This document shows, piece by piece, positions 24,005-39,000 of a stretch of DNA of 64,000 bases (positions are counted from its first letter, which is position 1; each line of letters begins with the position of its first letter). A program made the position numbers and the translations under genes. Under the pieces are notes generated by a model, which was not told where the DNA came from, ran no database searches, and saw only the letters and a list, made by a program, of their open reading frames with translations. This stretch comes from Mimachlamys varia (taxonomy: Eukaryota > Mollusca > Bivalvia > Pectinida > Pectinidae), in NCBI GenBank assembly GCA_947623455.1, contig OX392527.1:5762001-5826000 (forward strand), read 5' to 3'.

Positions 24005-27000
24005 GTAATACAAATATATCTATTTTACACCTGTGATCACAGGTAATACATTTCTACTTATTTACACCTGTGATCACAGGTAATACAAATATATCTATTT
24101 TACACCTGTGATCACAGGTAATACAAATATATCTATTTTACACCTGTGATCACAGGTAATACAAATATATCTATTTTACACCTGTGATCACAGGTAATAC
24201 AAATATATCTATTTTACACCTGTGATCACAGGTAAAACATTTCTACTTATTTACACCTGTGATCACAGGTAATACAAATATATCTATTTTACACCTGTGA
24301 TCACAGGTAATACAAATATATCTATTTTACACCTGTGATCACAGGTAATACATTTCTACTTAATTACACCTGTGATCACAGGTAATACAAATATATCTAT
24401 TTTACACCTGTGATCACAGGTAATACATTTCTACTTATTTACACCTGTGATCACAGGTAATACAAATATATCTATTTTACACCTCTGATCACAGGTAATA
24501 CAAATATATCTATTTTACACCTGGATTAATGGGAAGTGAGGGGTATTAGTTAGCCATTGGCTTACTGTTCTAGTCACATGTAATTATGATGGGAGGCGAG
24601 GGGTATTAGTTAGCCGTTGGCTTACTGTTCTAGTCACATGTACTTATGATGGGAGGCGAGGGGTATTAGTTAGCCATTGGCTTACTGTTCTAGTCACATG
24701 TACTTATGATGGGAGGCGAGGGGTATTAGTTAGCCGTTGGCTTACAGTTCTAGTCACATGTAATTATGATGGGAAGTGGGGGTATAAGTTAGCCATTGGC
24801 TTACTGTTCTAGTCACATGTAATTATAATGGGAGGCGAGGGGTATTAATTAGCCATTGGCTTACTGTTCTAGTCACATGTAATTATAATGGGAATTGAGG
24901 GGTATTAGTTAGCCATTGGCTTACTGTTCTAGTCACATGTACTTATGATGGGAGGCGAGGGGTATTAGTTAGCCATTGGCTTACTGTTCTAGTCACATGT
25001 AATTATGATGGGAAGTGAGGGGTAATAGTTAGCCATTGGCTTACTGTTCTAGTCACATGTAATTATAATGGGAAGCGAGGGGTATTAGTTAGCCGTTGGC
25101 TTACTGTTCTAGTCACATGTAATTATAATGGGAATTGAGGGGTATTAGTTAGCCATTGGCTTACTGTTCTAGTCACATGTAATTATAATGGGAGGCGAGG
25201 GGTATTAATTAGCCATTGGCTTACTGTTCTAGTCACATGTAATTATAATGGGAATTGAGGGGTATTAGTTAGCCATTGGCTTACTGTTCTAGTCACATGT
25301 ACTTATAATGGGAGGCGAGGGGTATTAGTTAGCCATTGGCTTACTGTTCTAGTCACATGTAATTATGATGGGAAGTGGGGGGTATTAGTTAGCTATTGGC
25401 TTACTGTTCTAGTCACATGTAATTATAATGGGAAGCGAGGGGTATTAGTTAGCCATTGGCTTACTGTTCTAGTCACATGTAATTATAATGGGAAGCGAGG
25501 GGTATTAGTTAGCCATTGGCTTACTGTTCTAGTCACATGTAATTATGATGGGAAGCGAGGGGTATTAGTTAGCCATTGGCTTACTGTTCTAGTCACATGT
25601 AATTACAATGGGAAGTGAGGGGTATTAGTTAACCATTGGCTTACTGTTCTAGTCACATGTACTTATGATGGGAGGCGAGGGGTATTAGTTAGCCATTGGC
25701 TTACTGTTCTAGTCACATGTAATTATAATGGGAAGCGAGGGTATTAGTTAGCCATTGGCTTACTGTTCTAGTCACATGTAATTATGATGGGAAGTGAGGG
25801 GTATTAGTTAGTCATTGGCTTACTGTTCTAGTCACATGTACTTATGATGGGAGGTGAGGGGTATTAGTTAGCCATTGGCTTACTGTTCTAGTCACATGTA
25901 CTTATGATGGGAGGTGAGGGGTATTAGTTAGCCATTGGCTTACTGTTCTAGTCACATGTAATTATAATGGGAGGTGAGGGGTATTAGTTAGCCATTGGCT
26001 TACTGTTCTAGTCACATGTAATTATAATGGGAGGTGAGGGGTATTAGTTAGCCATTGGCTTACTGTTCTAGTCACATGTACTTATGATGGGAGGTGAGGG
26101 GTATTAGTTAGCCATTGGCTTACTGTTCTAGTCACATGTAATTATAATGGGAGGCGAGGGGTATTAATTAGCCATTGGCTTACTGTTCTAGTCACATGTA
26201 ATTATAATGGGAATTGCGGGGTATTAGTTAGCCATTGGCTTACTGTTCTAGTCACATGTACTTATAATGGGAAGTGAGGGGTATAAGTTAGCCATTGGCT
26301 TACTGTTCTAGTCACATGTAATTATAATGGGAGGCGAGGGGTATTAGTTAGCCATTGGCTTACTGTTCTAGTCACATGTAATTATAATGGGAGGCGAGGG
26401 GTATTAGTTAGCCATTGGCTTACTGTTCTAGTCACATGTAATTATAATGGGAAGTGAGGGGTATAAGTTAGACATTGGCTTACTGTTCTAGTCACATGTA
26501 ATTATAATGGGAGGCGAGGGGTATTAGTTAGCCATTGGCTTACTGTTCTAGTCACATGTAATTATAATGGGAGGCGAGGGGTATTAGTTAGCCATTGGCT
26601 TACTGTTCTAGTCACATGTAATTATAATGGGAGGTGAGGGGTATTAGTTAGCCATTGGCTTACTGTTCTAGTCACATGTACTTATGATGGGAGGTGAGGG
26701 GTATTAGTTAGCCATTGGCTTACTGTTCTAGTCACATGTAATTATGATGGGAAGTGAGGGGTATTAGTTAGCCATTGGCTTACTGTTCTAGTCACATGTA
26801 CTTATGATGGGAGGTGAGGGGTATTAGTTAGCCATTGGCTTACTGTTCTAGTCACATGTAATTATAATGGGAGGCGAGGGGTATTATTTAGCCATTGGCT
26901 TACTGTTCTAGTCACATGTAATTATGATGGGAAGTGGGGGTATTAGTTAGCCATTGGCTTACTGTTCTAGTCACATGTAATTATGATGGGAAGCGGGGCT

Positions 27001-30000
27001 ATTAGTTAGCCATTGGCTTACTGTTCTAGTCACATGTAATTATAATGGGAAGTGAGGGGTATTAGTTAGCCATTGGCTTACTGTTCTAGTCACATGTAAT
27101 TATAATGGGAAGTGGGGGTATTAGTTAGCCATTGGCTTACTGTTCTAGTCACATGTAATTATGATGGGAAGCGGGGCTATTAGTTAGCCATTGGCTTACT
27201 GTTCTAGTCACATGTAATTATAATGGGAAGTGAGGGGTATTAGTTAGCCATTGGCTTACTGTTCTAGTCACATGTAATTATGATGGGAAGTGAGGGGTAT
27301 TAGTTAGCCATTGGCTTACTGTTCTAGTCACATGTAATTATGATGGGAAGTGAGGGGTATTAGTTAGCCATTGGCTTACTGTTCTAGTCACATGTAATTA
27401 TGATGGGAAGTGAGGGGTATTAGTTAGCCATTGGCTTACTGTTCTAGTCACATGTAATTATAATGGGAGGCGAGGGGTATTAGTTAGCCATTGGCTTACT
27501 GTTCTAGTCACATGTAATTATAATGGGAGGCGAGGGGTATTAGTTAGCCATTGGCTTACTGTTCTAGTCACATGTAATTATGATGGGAAGCGAGGGTATT
27601 AGTTAGCCATTGGCTTACTGTTCTAGTCACATGTAATTATAATGGGAGGCGAGGGGTATTAGTTAGCCATTGGCTTACTGTTCTAGTCACATGTAATTAT
27701 GATGGGAAGCGGGGCTATTAGTTAGCCATTGGCTTACTGTTCTAGTCACATGTAATTATAATGGGAAGTGAGGGGTATTAGTTAGCCATTGGCTTACTGT
27801 TCTAGTCACATGTAATTATAATGGGAAGTGGGGGGTGTTAGTTAGCCATTGGCTTACTGTTCTAGTCACATGTAATTATAATGGGAAGTGGGGGGTGTTA
27901 GTTAGCCATTGGCTTACTGTTCTAGTCACATGTAATTATAATGGGAAGTGAGGGGTATTAGTTAGCCATTGGCTTACTGTTCTAGTCACATGTAATTATA
28001 ATGGGAAGTGAGGGGTATAAGTTAGCCAATGGCTTACTGTTCTAGTCACATGTAATTATAATGGGAGGCGAGGGGTATAAGTTAGCCATTGGCTTACTGT
28101 TCTAGTCACATGTAATTATAATGGGAAGCAAAGGGTATTAGTTAGCCATTGGCTTACTGTTCTAGTCACATGTAATTATAATGGGAAGTGAGGGGTATAA
28201 GTTAGCCATTGGCTTACTGTTCTAGTCACATGTAATTATAATGGTAGGCGAGGGGTATTAGTTAGCCATTGGCTTACTGTTCTAGTCACATGTAATTATA
28301 ATGGGAAGTGAGGGGTATTAGTTAGCCGTTGGCTTACTGTTCTAGTCACATATAATTATGATGGGAAGTGAGGGGTAATAGTTAGCCATTGGCTTACTGT
28401 TCTAGTCACATATAATTATGATGGGAAGCGAGGGGTATTAGTTAGCCATTGGCTTACTGTTCTAGTCACATGTAATTATGATGGGAAGTGAGGGGTATTA
28501 GTTAGCCATTGGCTTACTGTTCTAGTCACATGTAATTATGATGGGAAGTGAGGGGTATTAGTTAGCCATTGGCTTACTGTTCTAGTCACATGTAATTATA
28601 ATGGGAGGCGAGGGGTATTAGTTAGCCATTGGCTTACTGTTCTAGTCACATGTACTTATAATGGGAGGCGAGGGGTATTAGTTAGCCATTGGCTTACTGT
28701 TCTAGTCACATGTAATTATAATGGGAGGCGAGGGGTATTAGTTAGCCATTGGCTTACTGTTCTAGTCACATGTAATTATGATGGGAAGCGAGGGGTATTA
28801 GTTAGCCATTGGCTTACTGTTCTAGTCACATGTAATTATGATGGGAAGTGAGGGGTATTAGTTAGCCATTGGCTTACTGTTCTAGTCACATATAATTATG
28901 ATGGGAAGTGAGGGGTAATAGTTAGCCATTGGCTTACTGTTCTAGTCACATATAATTATGATGGGAAGCGAGGGGTATTAGTTAGCCATTGGCTTACTGT
29001 TCTAGTCACATGTAATTATGATGGGAAGTGAGGGGTATTAGTTAGCCATTGGCTTACAGTTCTAGTCACATGTAATTATAATGGGAGGCGAGGGGTATTA
29101 GTTAGCCATTGGCTTACTGTTCTAGTCACATGTACTTATAATGGGAGGCGAGGGGTATTAGTTAGCCATTGGCTTACTGTTCTAGTTACATGTAATTATA
29201 ATGGGAAGTGAGGGGTATTAGTTAGCCATTGGCTTACTGTTCTAGTCACATGTAATTATGATGGGAAGCGGGGCTATTAGTTAGCCATTGGCTTACTGTT
29301 CTAGTCACATGTAATTATAATGGGAAGCAAAGGGTATTAGTTAGCCGTTGGCTTACTGTTCTAGTCACATGTAATTATAATGGGAGGCGAGGGGTATTAG
29401 TTAGCCGTTGGCTTACTGTTCTAGTCACATGTAATTATAATGGGAAGCGAGGGTATTAGTTAGCCATTGGCTTACTGTTCTATTCACATGTAATTATAAT
29501 GGGAAGCGAGGGTATTAGTTAGCCATTGGCTTACTGTTCTAGTCACATGTAATTATAATGGGAAGCGAGGGTATTAGTTAGCCATTGGCTTACTGTTCTA
29601 GTCACATGTAATTATAATGGGAAGCGAGGGGTATTAGTTAGCCATTGGCTTACTGTTCTAGTCACATGTAATTATAATGGGAAGCGAGGGGTATTAGTTA
29701 GCCATTGGCTTACTGTTCTAGTCACATGTAATTATAATGGGAAGCGAGGGGTATTAGTTAGCCATTGGCTTACTGTTCTAGTCACATGTAATTATAATGG
29801 GAAGCGAGGGGTATTAGTTAGCCATTGGCTTACTGTTCTAGTCACATGTAATTATAATGGGAGGCGAGGGGTATTAGTTAGCCATTGGCTTACTGTTCTA
29901 GTTACATGTAATTATGATGGGAAGCGAGGGTATTAGTTAGCCATTGGCTTACTGTTCTAGTTACATGTAATTATGATGGGAAGCGAGGGTATTAGTTAGC

Positions 30001-33000
30001 CATTGGCTTACTGTTCTAGTCACATGTAATTATGATGGGAAGCGAGGGTATTAGTTAGCCATTGGCTTACTGTTCTAGTCACATGTAATTATAATGGGAG
30101 GCGAGGGGTATTAGTTAGCCATTGGCTTACTATTCTAGTCACATGTAATTATGATGGGAAGCGAGGGGTATTAGTTAGCCATTGGCTTACTATTCTAGTC
30201 ACATGTACTTATGATGGGAGGTGAGGGGTATTAGTTAGCCATTGGCTTACTGTTCTAGTCACATGTAATTATAATGGGAAGCGAGGGGTATTAGTTAGCC
30301 ATTGGCTTACTGTTCTATTCACATGTAATTATAATGGGAAGTGGGGGGTGTTAGTTAGCCATTGGCTTACTGTTCTAGTCACATGTAATTATAATGGGAA
30401 GCGAGGGTATAATTTACATCATAGGTGTGTATATATGATACGTGACATTGTGGTTGGATAACAAAGAAATCCTACAGGTGGATAGATTAAACGATAGACA
30501 ATTTTCTGATGTTGATCTGTCCGTTCACCCAAAGCCGACCAGTCATCTATTACACAATGTTCCTGTCAGGCATTTAAATTACTCTGTGAGCCGTATATTC
30601 TTATCAGTTTACAAAATTTAAGCAATTTCATGGGATTAAATGTTGTGAATATTATGACAGAAAATTAGGGACAAAAACAGAATTTTTTATTTGATTCTTG
30701 ATGTTAACAAGCTTTCAAATACAACATTTGATTGTTGATTATAAACATGTACATTTATATAACAGATAAGTAATTGTTGCAACAAATGAATTTATGAAAT
30801 TAAATAGAAATAGTAGCAATAGATACAGAGAAGTTGATAGTTGTTTTATTTGAACGAATAAGATGAAAATTAGACAAAAATCACATAAAAACATACAGAA
30901 GCAGCTGGCAGCCATCTTGGATTGTGGCATTTGTTTGTTGTCACTATTTTTGAGAAAGACCAGGAGGTGTATTACAAAGTTTCTAAACTGTCTCCTATTG
31001 ATTAGGATATCAACAAAACTTTTCAGCTTATTAGGAGGAGAGGATGAACGTAGACATCTTGATAATTTATGGGTGTAGTATTTAATTGCTATTTCCCAGA
31101 TTCTCAGTCGATACCAATAAAGTCTTATCAATGTCCTATATGTCACTGTTATGGATTATTAATTATTATAGATTATATATTATTCATATAAATTGAATAA
31201 AGCATATTAGGGATTTTTCAGTCATCCATAAAAGTTATAACAAGTTAAGTCCCTCTACTCCCCTGGCTAAACAGGCTCCAATGAAATTTACATGGTTTTA
31301 TTGATCAAGGTGCAGCTTCCTTTAAAATCAAATCGGTGCTGTAGATTTTGCAAAAAACTACAACATGTAAATCAAAAAAGGAATGTAAAATTTTGCTGAT
31401 TAAAAATGAGCCAAAGGGGATTACTTAAGGAGTGCAAACCTTCATTATTTATTTTTCAGGAATTGCTTTTGAGGGCAGTGAATGTGCAGATGAAAAATGT
31501 GTGATCCGTATGATAAAACAGAAGGGCAAAGTTCAAGCACTCAGGGAGGAGGTGGAAAGTAAGTATGATAAAACAGAAGGGCAAAGTTCAGATACTCCGG
31601 GAGGGGTCGGAGAGTAAGTTTGATAAAACAGAAGGGCAAAGTTCAGATACTCCGGGAGGGGTCGGAGAGTAAGTTTGATAAAACAGAAGGACAAGGTTCA
31701 GATACTCCGGGAGGGGTTGGAGAGTAAGTTTGATAAAACAGAAGGACAAGGTTCAGATACTCCGGGAGGGGTTGGAGAGTAAGTTTGATAAAACAGAAGG
31801 ACAAGGTTCAGATACTCCGGGAGGGGTTGGAGAGTAAGTTTGATAAAACAGAAGGACAACGTTCAGATACTCCGGGAGGGGTTGGAGAGTAAGTATGATA
31901 AAACAGAAGGACAAGGTTCAGATACTCCGGAAGGGGTTGGAGAGTAAGTTTGATAAAACAGAAGGGCAAAGTTCAGATACCCAGGGAGGGGTTGGAGAGT
32001 AAGTATGATAATACAGAAGGACAAGGTTCAGATACTCCGGGAGGAGGTGGAAAGTAAGTATGATAAAACAGAAGGGCAAAGTTCAGATACTCAGGGAGGG
32101 GTCGGAGTGTAAGTATGATAAAACAGAAGGACAAGGTACAGATACTCCGGGAGGGGTTGGAGAGTAAGTTTGATAAAACAGAAGGACAAGGTTCAGATAC
32201 TCAGGGAGGGGTCGGAGAGTAAGTATGACAAAACAGAAGGACAAGGTTCAGATACTCATGGAGGGGTCGGAGTGTAAGTATGACAAAACAGAAGGACAAG
32301 GTTCAGATACTTAGGGAGGGGTCGGAGAGTAAGTATGACAAAACAGAAGGACAAGGTTCAGATACTCATGGAGGGGTCGGAGAGTAAGTATGACAAAACA
32401 GAAGTTTCAAAACTTTTCTCTTCATAGGCAGCACCTTTTAATCAATTAATAATTCATCATTGATCGGTTAATGCCAAATGATGATCAATCATGAAATTTC
32501 AACTAATTCCCAACACTAGTAGTACTAGTACTGGAGGTGGTATTGGAGAAAAAGTGACTTTGAGCTGAGTTTGACTTCCTACATTGTAAGGCTTACCGGT
32601 TATATATGATGCACCATGTTTTGTTACAGTTTGTTCGGACCTGAACTTTGATAGAGAGTATAACATTCACATTGGTATTGCTCACACACGCTGGGCCACT
32701 CACGGAGAGCCGAGCCCCGTTAATAGTCACCCACAGCGATCCAACACCAACAACGGTGAGTACAGCTACCATGTCTGATACTGGTACACCCCTACACTAA
32801 TCATTGTGTTAGTCAGTCCTGGTACACCCCTACATAGATCATTGTGGTAGTTAGTCCTGGTACACCCCTACACTAATCATTGTGGTAGTTAGTCCTGGTA
32901 CACCCCTACACTAATCATTGTGATAGTTAGTCCTGGTACACCCCTACACAGATCATTGTGGTAGTCAGTCCTGGTACACCCCTTCATAGATCATTGTGGT

Positions 33001-36000
33001 AGTCAGTCCTGGTACACCCCTACACAGATCATTGTGGTAGTTAGTCCTGGTACACCCCTACACAGATCATTGTGGTAGTCAGTCCTGGTACACCCCTACA
33101 CAGATCATTGTGGTAGTTAGTCCTGGTACACCCCTACACAGATCATTGTGGTAGTCAGTCCTGGTACACCCCTACACAGATCATTGTGGTAGTCAGTCCT
33201 GGTACACCCCTACACAGATCATTGTGGTAGTCAGTCCTGGTACACCCCTACACAGATCATTGTGGTAGTTAGTCCTGGTACACCCCTACACAGGTCATTG
33301 TGGTCGTCAGTCCTGGTACACCCCTACACAGATCATTGTGGTAGTCAGTCCTGGTACACCCCTACACTAATCATTGTGGTAGTCAGTCCTGGTACACCCC
33401 TACACAGGTCATTGTGGTAGTCAGTCCTGGTACACCCCTACACAGGTTATTGTGGTAGTTAGTCCTGGTACACCCCTACACAGATCATTGTGGTAGTCAG
33501 TCCTGGTACACCCCTACATAGATCATTGTGGTAGTCAGTCCTGGTACACCCCTACATAGATCATTGTGGTAGTCAGTCCTGGTACACCCCTACACAGATC
33601 ATTGTGGTAGTCAGTCCTGGTACACCCCTACACAGATCATTGTGGTAGTCAGTCCTGGTACACCCCTACACTAATCATTGTGGTAGTCAGTCCTGGTACA
33701 CCCCTACACAGGTTATTGTGGTAGTCAGTCCTGGTACACCCCTACATATAGATCATTGTGGTAGTCAGTCCTGGTACACCCCTACACAGATCATTGTGGT
33801 ATTTATATTTCTGCTCAGCTCTTTTAACCATTAAATCTTACATCAAAACCTTTCTGTACAGGCCTGTACTGGAAGTGGTTAGAAATGGAGAAGACATATA
33901 CTTTGTCCTTTTTGTCAGTTATGTAATAGACATTCTAAAAACAGCATCAAGGTATATATAACCAGGCGACGCTTGTATATATGAATACACCCCAACTCTG
34001 GAGATATGCCGGGTAGTAAATATTATGGTAATGTACACTAAATAATTATACATACAAAAGGCTGCTATATGACATTCTTACATGCAGAAACAGTGTAGAT
34101 ATTTGATACCAGGATATGTTTTGTTGTCATTTAAAATCTATGTTATATCAGAGAGAATACCATACATGTGAATCAACACTATTTAAATAATTAGACTAGA
34201 ATATATACTGTACAACCTGCATTGATATGTGTGATATAATTTAGAAATAAAAAAAAGATACAATTTGGTGAAATTGAATACAGCAGAATGACTTGACATG
34301 AGGTTTGTACTAGGTTAGTGCTAACAGTATTGTATACATGTGTAAAAGGTCATGTGACTCAGAGTTTCTCCGAAATAGTGCTCTCTTTACTGGAACGAAA
34401 AGTGATATTATCAACGTTATCAGAAAAAATAATTGGGATTTATCTTTTATAGGCAGGGCTTGTATAATCTAAAACATCTGCTGTTAAACACATGCCTTTA
34501 GTGGATGGTTTTTATTGAGGAATGACAAAGCTTAAACCTGATTTAGTAAACCTGATATGTCTTCAAATAAACAAAATATAGGCCATGTTAAACAAAGCAT
34601 CGGCCATGTTAAGCAAAGGATAGGCCAAATAAAACTTTGTATAGGCCATATAAAACTGTGTATAGGCCAAATAAAACTATGTATATGCCATATAAAACTG
34701 TGTATAGGCCATATAAAACTATGTATAGGCCAAATAAAACTGTGTATAGGCCATATATAACTGTGTATAGGCCATATAAAACTGTGTATAGGCCAAATAA
34801 AACTATGTATAGGCCAAATAAAACTATGTATAGGCCATATAAAACTGTGTATAGGCCATATAAAACTATGTATAGGCCAAATATAACTGTGTATAGGCCA
34901 TATAAAACAAAATACAGGCCATATAAAGCTATGTAAAGGCCAAATAAAACTATGTATATGCCATATAAAACTGTGTATAGGCCATATATAACTATGTATA
35001 GGCCATATAAAACTATGTATAGGCCATATAAAACTATGTATAGGCCAAATAAAACTATGTATAGGCCATATATAACTGTGTATAGGCCATATAAAACAAA
35101 ATACGCAATATAAAACTATGTATAGGCCATATAAAATAAAATACAGGCAATATAAAATTATGTAAAGGCCAAATAAAACTATGTATAGGCCAAATAAAAC
35201 TGTGTATAGGCCATATATAACTGTGTATAGGCCATATAAAACTGTGTATAGGCCAAATAAAACTATGTATAGGCCAAATAAAACTATGTATAGGCCATAT
35301 AAAACTGTGTATAGGCCATATATAAATTTGTATAGGCCATATATACCCGTGTAAAGGCCATATAAAACAAAATACAGGCCATATAAAACTATGTATAGGC
35401 CATATAAAACTATGTATAGGCCAAATAAAACTGTGTATAGGCCATATATAACTGTGTATAGGCCATATAAAACAAAATACAGGCCATATAAAACTATGTA
35501 TAGGCCATAAAGAACTATGTATATGTCATATAAAACTGTGTATAGGCCAAATAAAACTATGTATAGGCCATATATAACTGTGTATAGGCCAAATAAAACT
35601 GTATAGGCCATATATTACTGTGTATAGGCCATATATACCTGTGTATAGGCCATATAAAACAAAATACAGGCCATATAAAACTATGTATAGGCCATATAGA
35701 ACTATGTATAGGTCATATAAAACTGTGTATAGGTCATAAAAACAAAATACAGGCCATATAAAACTATGTATAGGCCAAATAAAACTATATATAGGCCAAA
35801 TAAAACTATGTATATGCCATATAAAACTATGTATAGGCCAAATAAAACTATGTATAGGTCATATATAACTGTGTACAGGCCATATAAAACTATGTATAGG
35901 CCAAATAAAACTATGTATATGCCATATAAAACTATGTATAGGCCAAATAAAACTATGTATAGGCCATATAAAACTATGTATAGGCCAAATAAAACTATGT

Positions 36001-39000
36001 ATAGGTCATATATAACTGTGTACAGGCCATATAAAACTATGTATAAGCCATATAAAACTATGTGTAGGTCATATAAAACTGTGTATAGGCCATATAAAAC
36101 AAAATACAGGCCATATAAAACTATGTATAGGCCAAATAAAACTATGTATATGCAATATAAAACTATGTATAGGCCATATATAACTGTGTATAGGCCATAT
36201 AAAACACAATATAGGCCAACAGTGTATAGGTTGTATAAAACTGTGTATAGTCACATGATTGGTCGCTGGACAGTGACAAAAAGTACTCTATAGACCTCAC
36301 ACAGTTAGTGTATATTATACCATTCAGTTCTTTCTGACATTAAGAGTAGGTACAAAGATAAGTCTAGAGTTGTACAACGATAAGTCTAGAGTTGTACAAC
36401 GATAAGTCTAGAGTTGTACAACGATAAGTCTAGAGTTGTACAACGATAAGTCTAGAGTTGTACAACGATAAGTCTAGAGTTGTACAACAATAAGTCTAGA
36501 GTTGTACAACGATAAGTCTAGAGTTGTACAACGATAAGTCTAGAGTTGTACAACGATAAGTCTAGAGTTGTACAACGATAAGTCTAGAGTTGTACAACGA
36601 TAAGTCTAGAGTTGTACAACGATAAGTCTAGAGTTGTACAACGATAAGTCTAGAGTTGTACAACGATAAGTCTAGAGTTGTACAACGATAAGTCTAGAGT
36701 TGTACAACGATAAGTCTAGAGTTGTACAACGATAAGTCTAGAGTAGGTACAATGATAAGTCTAGAGTAGGTACAATGATAAGTCTAGAGTAGAGTTGTAC
36801 AATGATAAGTCTAGAGTTGTACAATGATAAGTCTAGAGTTGTACAATGATAAGTCTAGAGTTGTACAACGATAAGTCTAGAGTTGTACAACGATAAGTCT
36901 AGAGTTGTACAACGATAAGTCTAGAGTTGTACAACGATAAGTCTAGAGTTGTACAACGATAAGTCTAGAGTTGTACAACGATAAGTCTAGAGTTGTACAA
37001 CGATAAGTCTAGAGTTGTACAACGATAAGTCTAGAGTTGTACAACGATAAGTCTAGAGTTGTACAACGATAAGTCTAGAGTTGTACAACGATAAGTCTAG
37101 AGTTGTACAACGATAAGTCTAGAGTAGGTACAATGATAAGTCTAGAGTAGGTACAATGATAAGTCTAGAGTAGAGTTGTACAATGATAAGTCTAGAGTTG
37201 TACAATGATAAGTCTAGAGTTGTACAATGATAAGTCTAGAGTTGTACAACGATAAGTCTAGAGTTGTACAATGATAAGTCTAGAGTTGTACAACGATAAG
37301 TCTAGAGTTGTACAACGATAAGTCTAGAGTTGTACAACGATAAGTCTAGAGTTGTACAACGATAAGTCTAGAGTTGTACAACGATAAGTCTAGAGTTGTA
37401 CAACGATAAGTCTAGAGTTGTACAACGATAAGTCTAGAGTTGTACAACGATAAGTCTAGAGTTGTACAACGATAAGTCTAGAGTTGTACAACGATAAGTC
37501 TAGAGTTGTACAACGATAAGTCTAGAGTTGTACAACGATAAGTCTAGAGTTGTACAACGATAAGTCTAGAGTTGTACAACGATAAGTCTAGAGTTGTTCT
37601 GTGAAATTGTTTCAGGAGTCAAAGTCTGCAAAATGGCAGACAAAATCACAATTCTTAAAATGGCCGCTACTTATTGTTCCATCTGACATCATCGGCAACT
37701 TACATACCAGATCTGGAGAAAATGAAAAATTGGTACAATGCACTATAACTATGTTGTAGCACTAAGTCATTTACATTTATACAGAGTCATGGTGAATCAT
37801 GTTTAGTGTTTATACAGAAGGTATAATGTTACACTTCACATATAAAAGAAATGGCAGTAAATTTGAGATTTTAGTGTAAATTCTCCTGGTTTCTTTATCT
37901 TTGTGTTTTCATTTCAGAATTTGTTGTTGTACACAATGGTATCGTCACAAACTACAAAGATGTCAAATCATTTCTGGTAAGTCCATCGCCGTACCATTCT
38001 CTAAATGTTGTACATTTCATCGCAAAACATTTTCCTCAAAATGAAATAAAATATATGTATTTTATAATTCATATACCAATCCTTTGTAAAAGCTGATGAA
38101 AGCTTAACTTAGAAATATGTATGTTAGTGTAATTTTGCTGTAGGCCCAACTTTTAATACAATATTGACCACAGTTGCTTGAGTTTCTGTCAGTATATAAA
38201 AAAAATGTTTATATATATTGAGCCGCGGCCCATTACAGAATGTAATGGAAGTATTCCAACTTCCTTGTTGTGAGGCTGTCGTGCAATTCTTAGACTAAAC
38301 ACCGACATTTCTGATAAATTTAGATATTAATCCACCACTACATGCTAGTTTCAATTCATCTACCGATAATTTCTCTGTCGCATAGACGTTTTTTTTATGA
38401 CGAGCGTACCGGTAACTTTTTAAGCAAGCCGCCATGGCTTGTACATATGTGACGTCATGTTCAGTGCGGGACGAAACATTAGGAATTCCTCGGACTTTTT
38501 CAAATTTTCCCCAAGAGTTGGAGTTATCTCCCTTATCTATGTAAATTTCAACATTTATAAGGAAATCTCTTCGTGCTTAAAAAAAAGGCAATTTATGTTC
38601 CACGTGCTCCTCTATAATTTGATGGACTCAACAATCATCGGCATGTATTTTATTTGAATAAAAAACATTATTTATTCTTTTATATTCCATGCGGTTTTGT
38701 GACCTCACACATGTACAAGCCAAGGTGGCTTGCTTAAAATGTTGCCGGAGCGTTAGTCATAAAAAAACCTGTCTATTCGACGGAGAAATTATCGTTAGAT
38801 AAAACGAAACTAGATTGTAGTGGTGGATTAATATCTAAATTCATCGGAAATGCCGGTGTTTCGTCTGAGAATTGTACGACATCCTCACAACAAGGAAGTT
38901 ATGTGTATTGTTTACAAATAGTTGAGAAATAACGTTGGAATACTTCCATTACATTACTGTAATTGGAGGCTCATTTCACACATATATATTTATTATTTAC

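Noticed and set aside
30739..31146. A 135-residue minus-strand frame in intron 2
   Set aside because: AT-rich composition, overlapped by a plus-strand frame, no recognisable domain, and located inside an intron.
34532..35611. A 359-residue minus-strand frame with hydrophobic repeats
   Set aside because: It comes from a 21-bp (seven-codon) repeat; the peptide repeat changes from GLYTVLY to HSFIWPI where the register shifts.
36343..37597. CRISPR-like regular short repeats
   Set aside because: Units abut with no unique spacers, no cas genes are present, and the context is eukaryotic.
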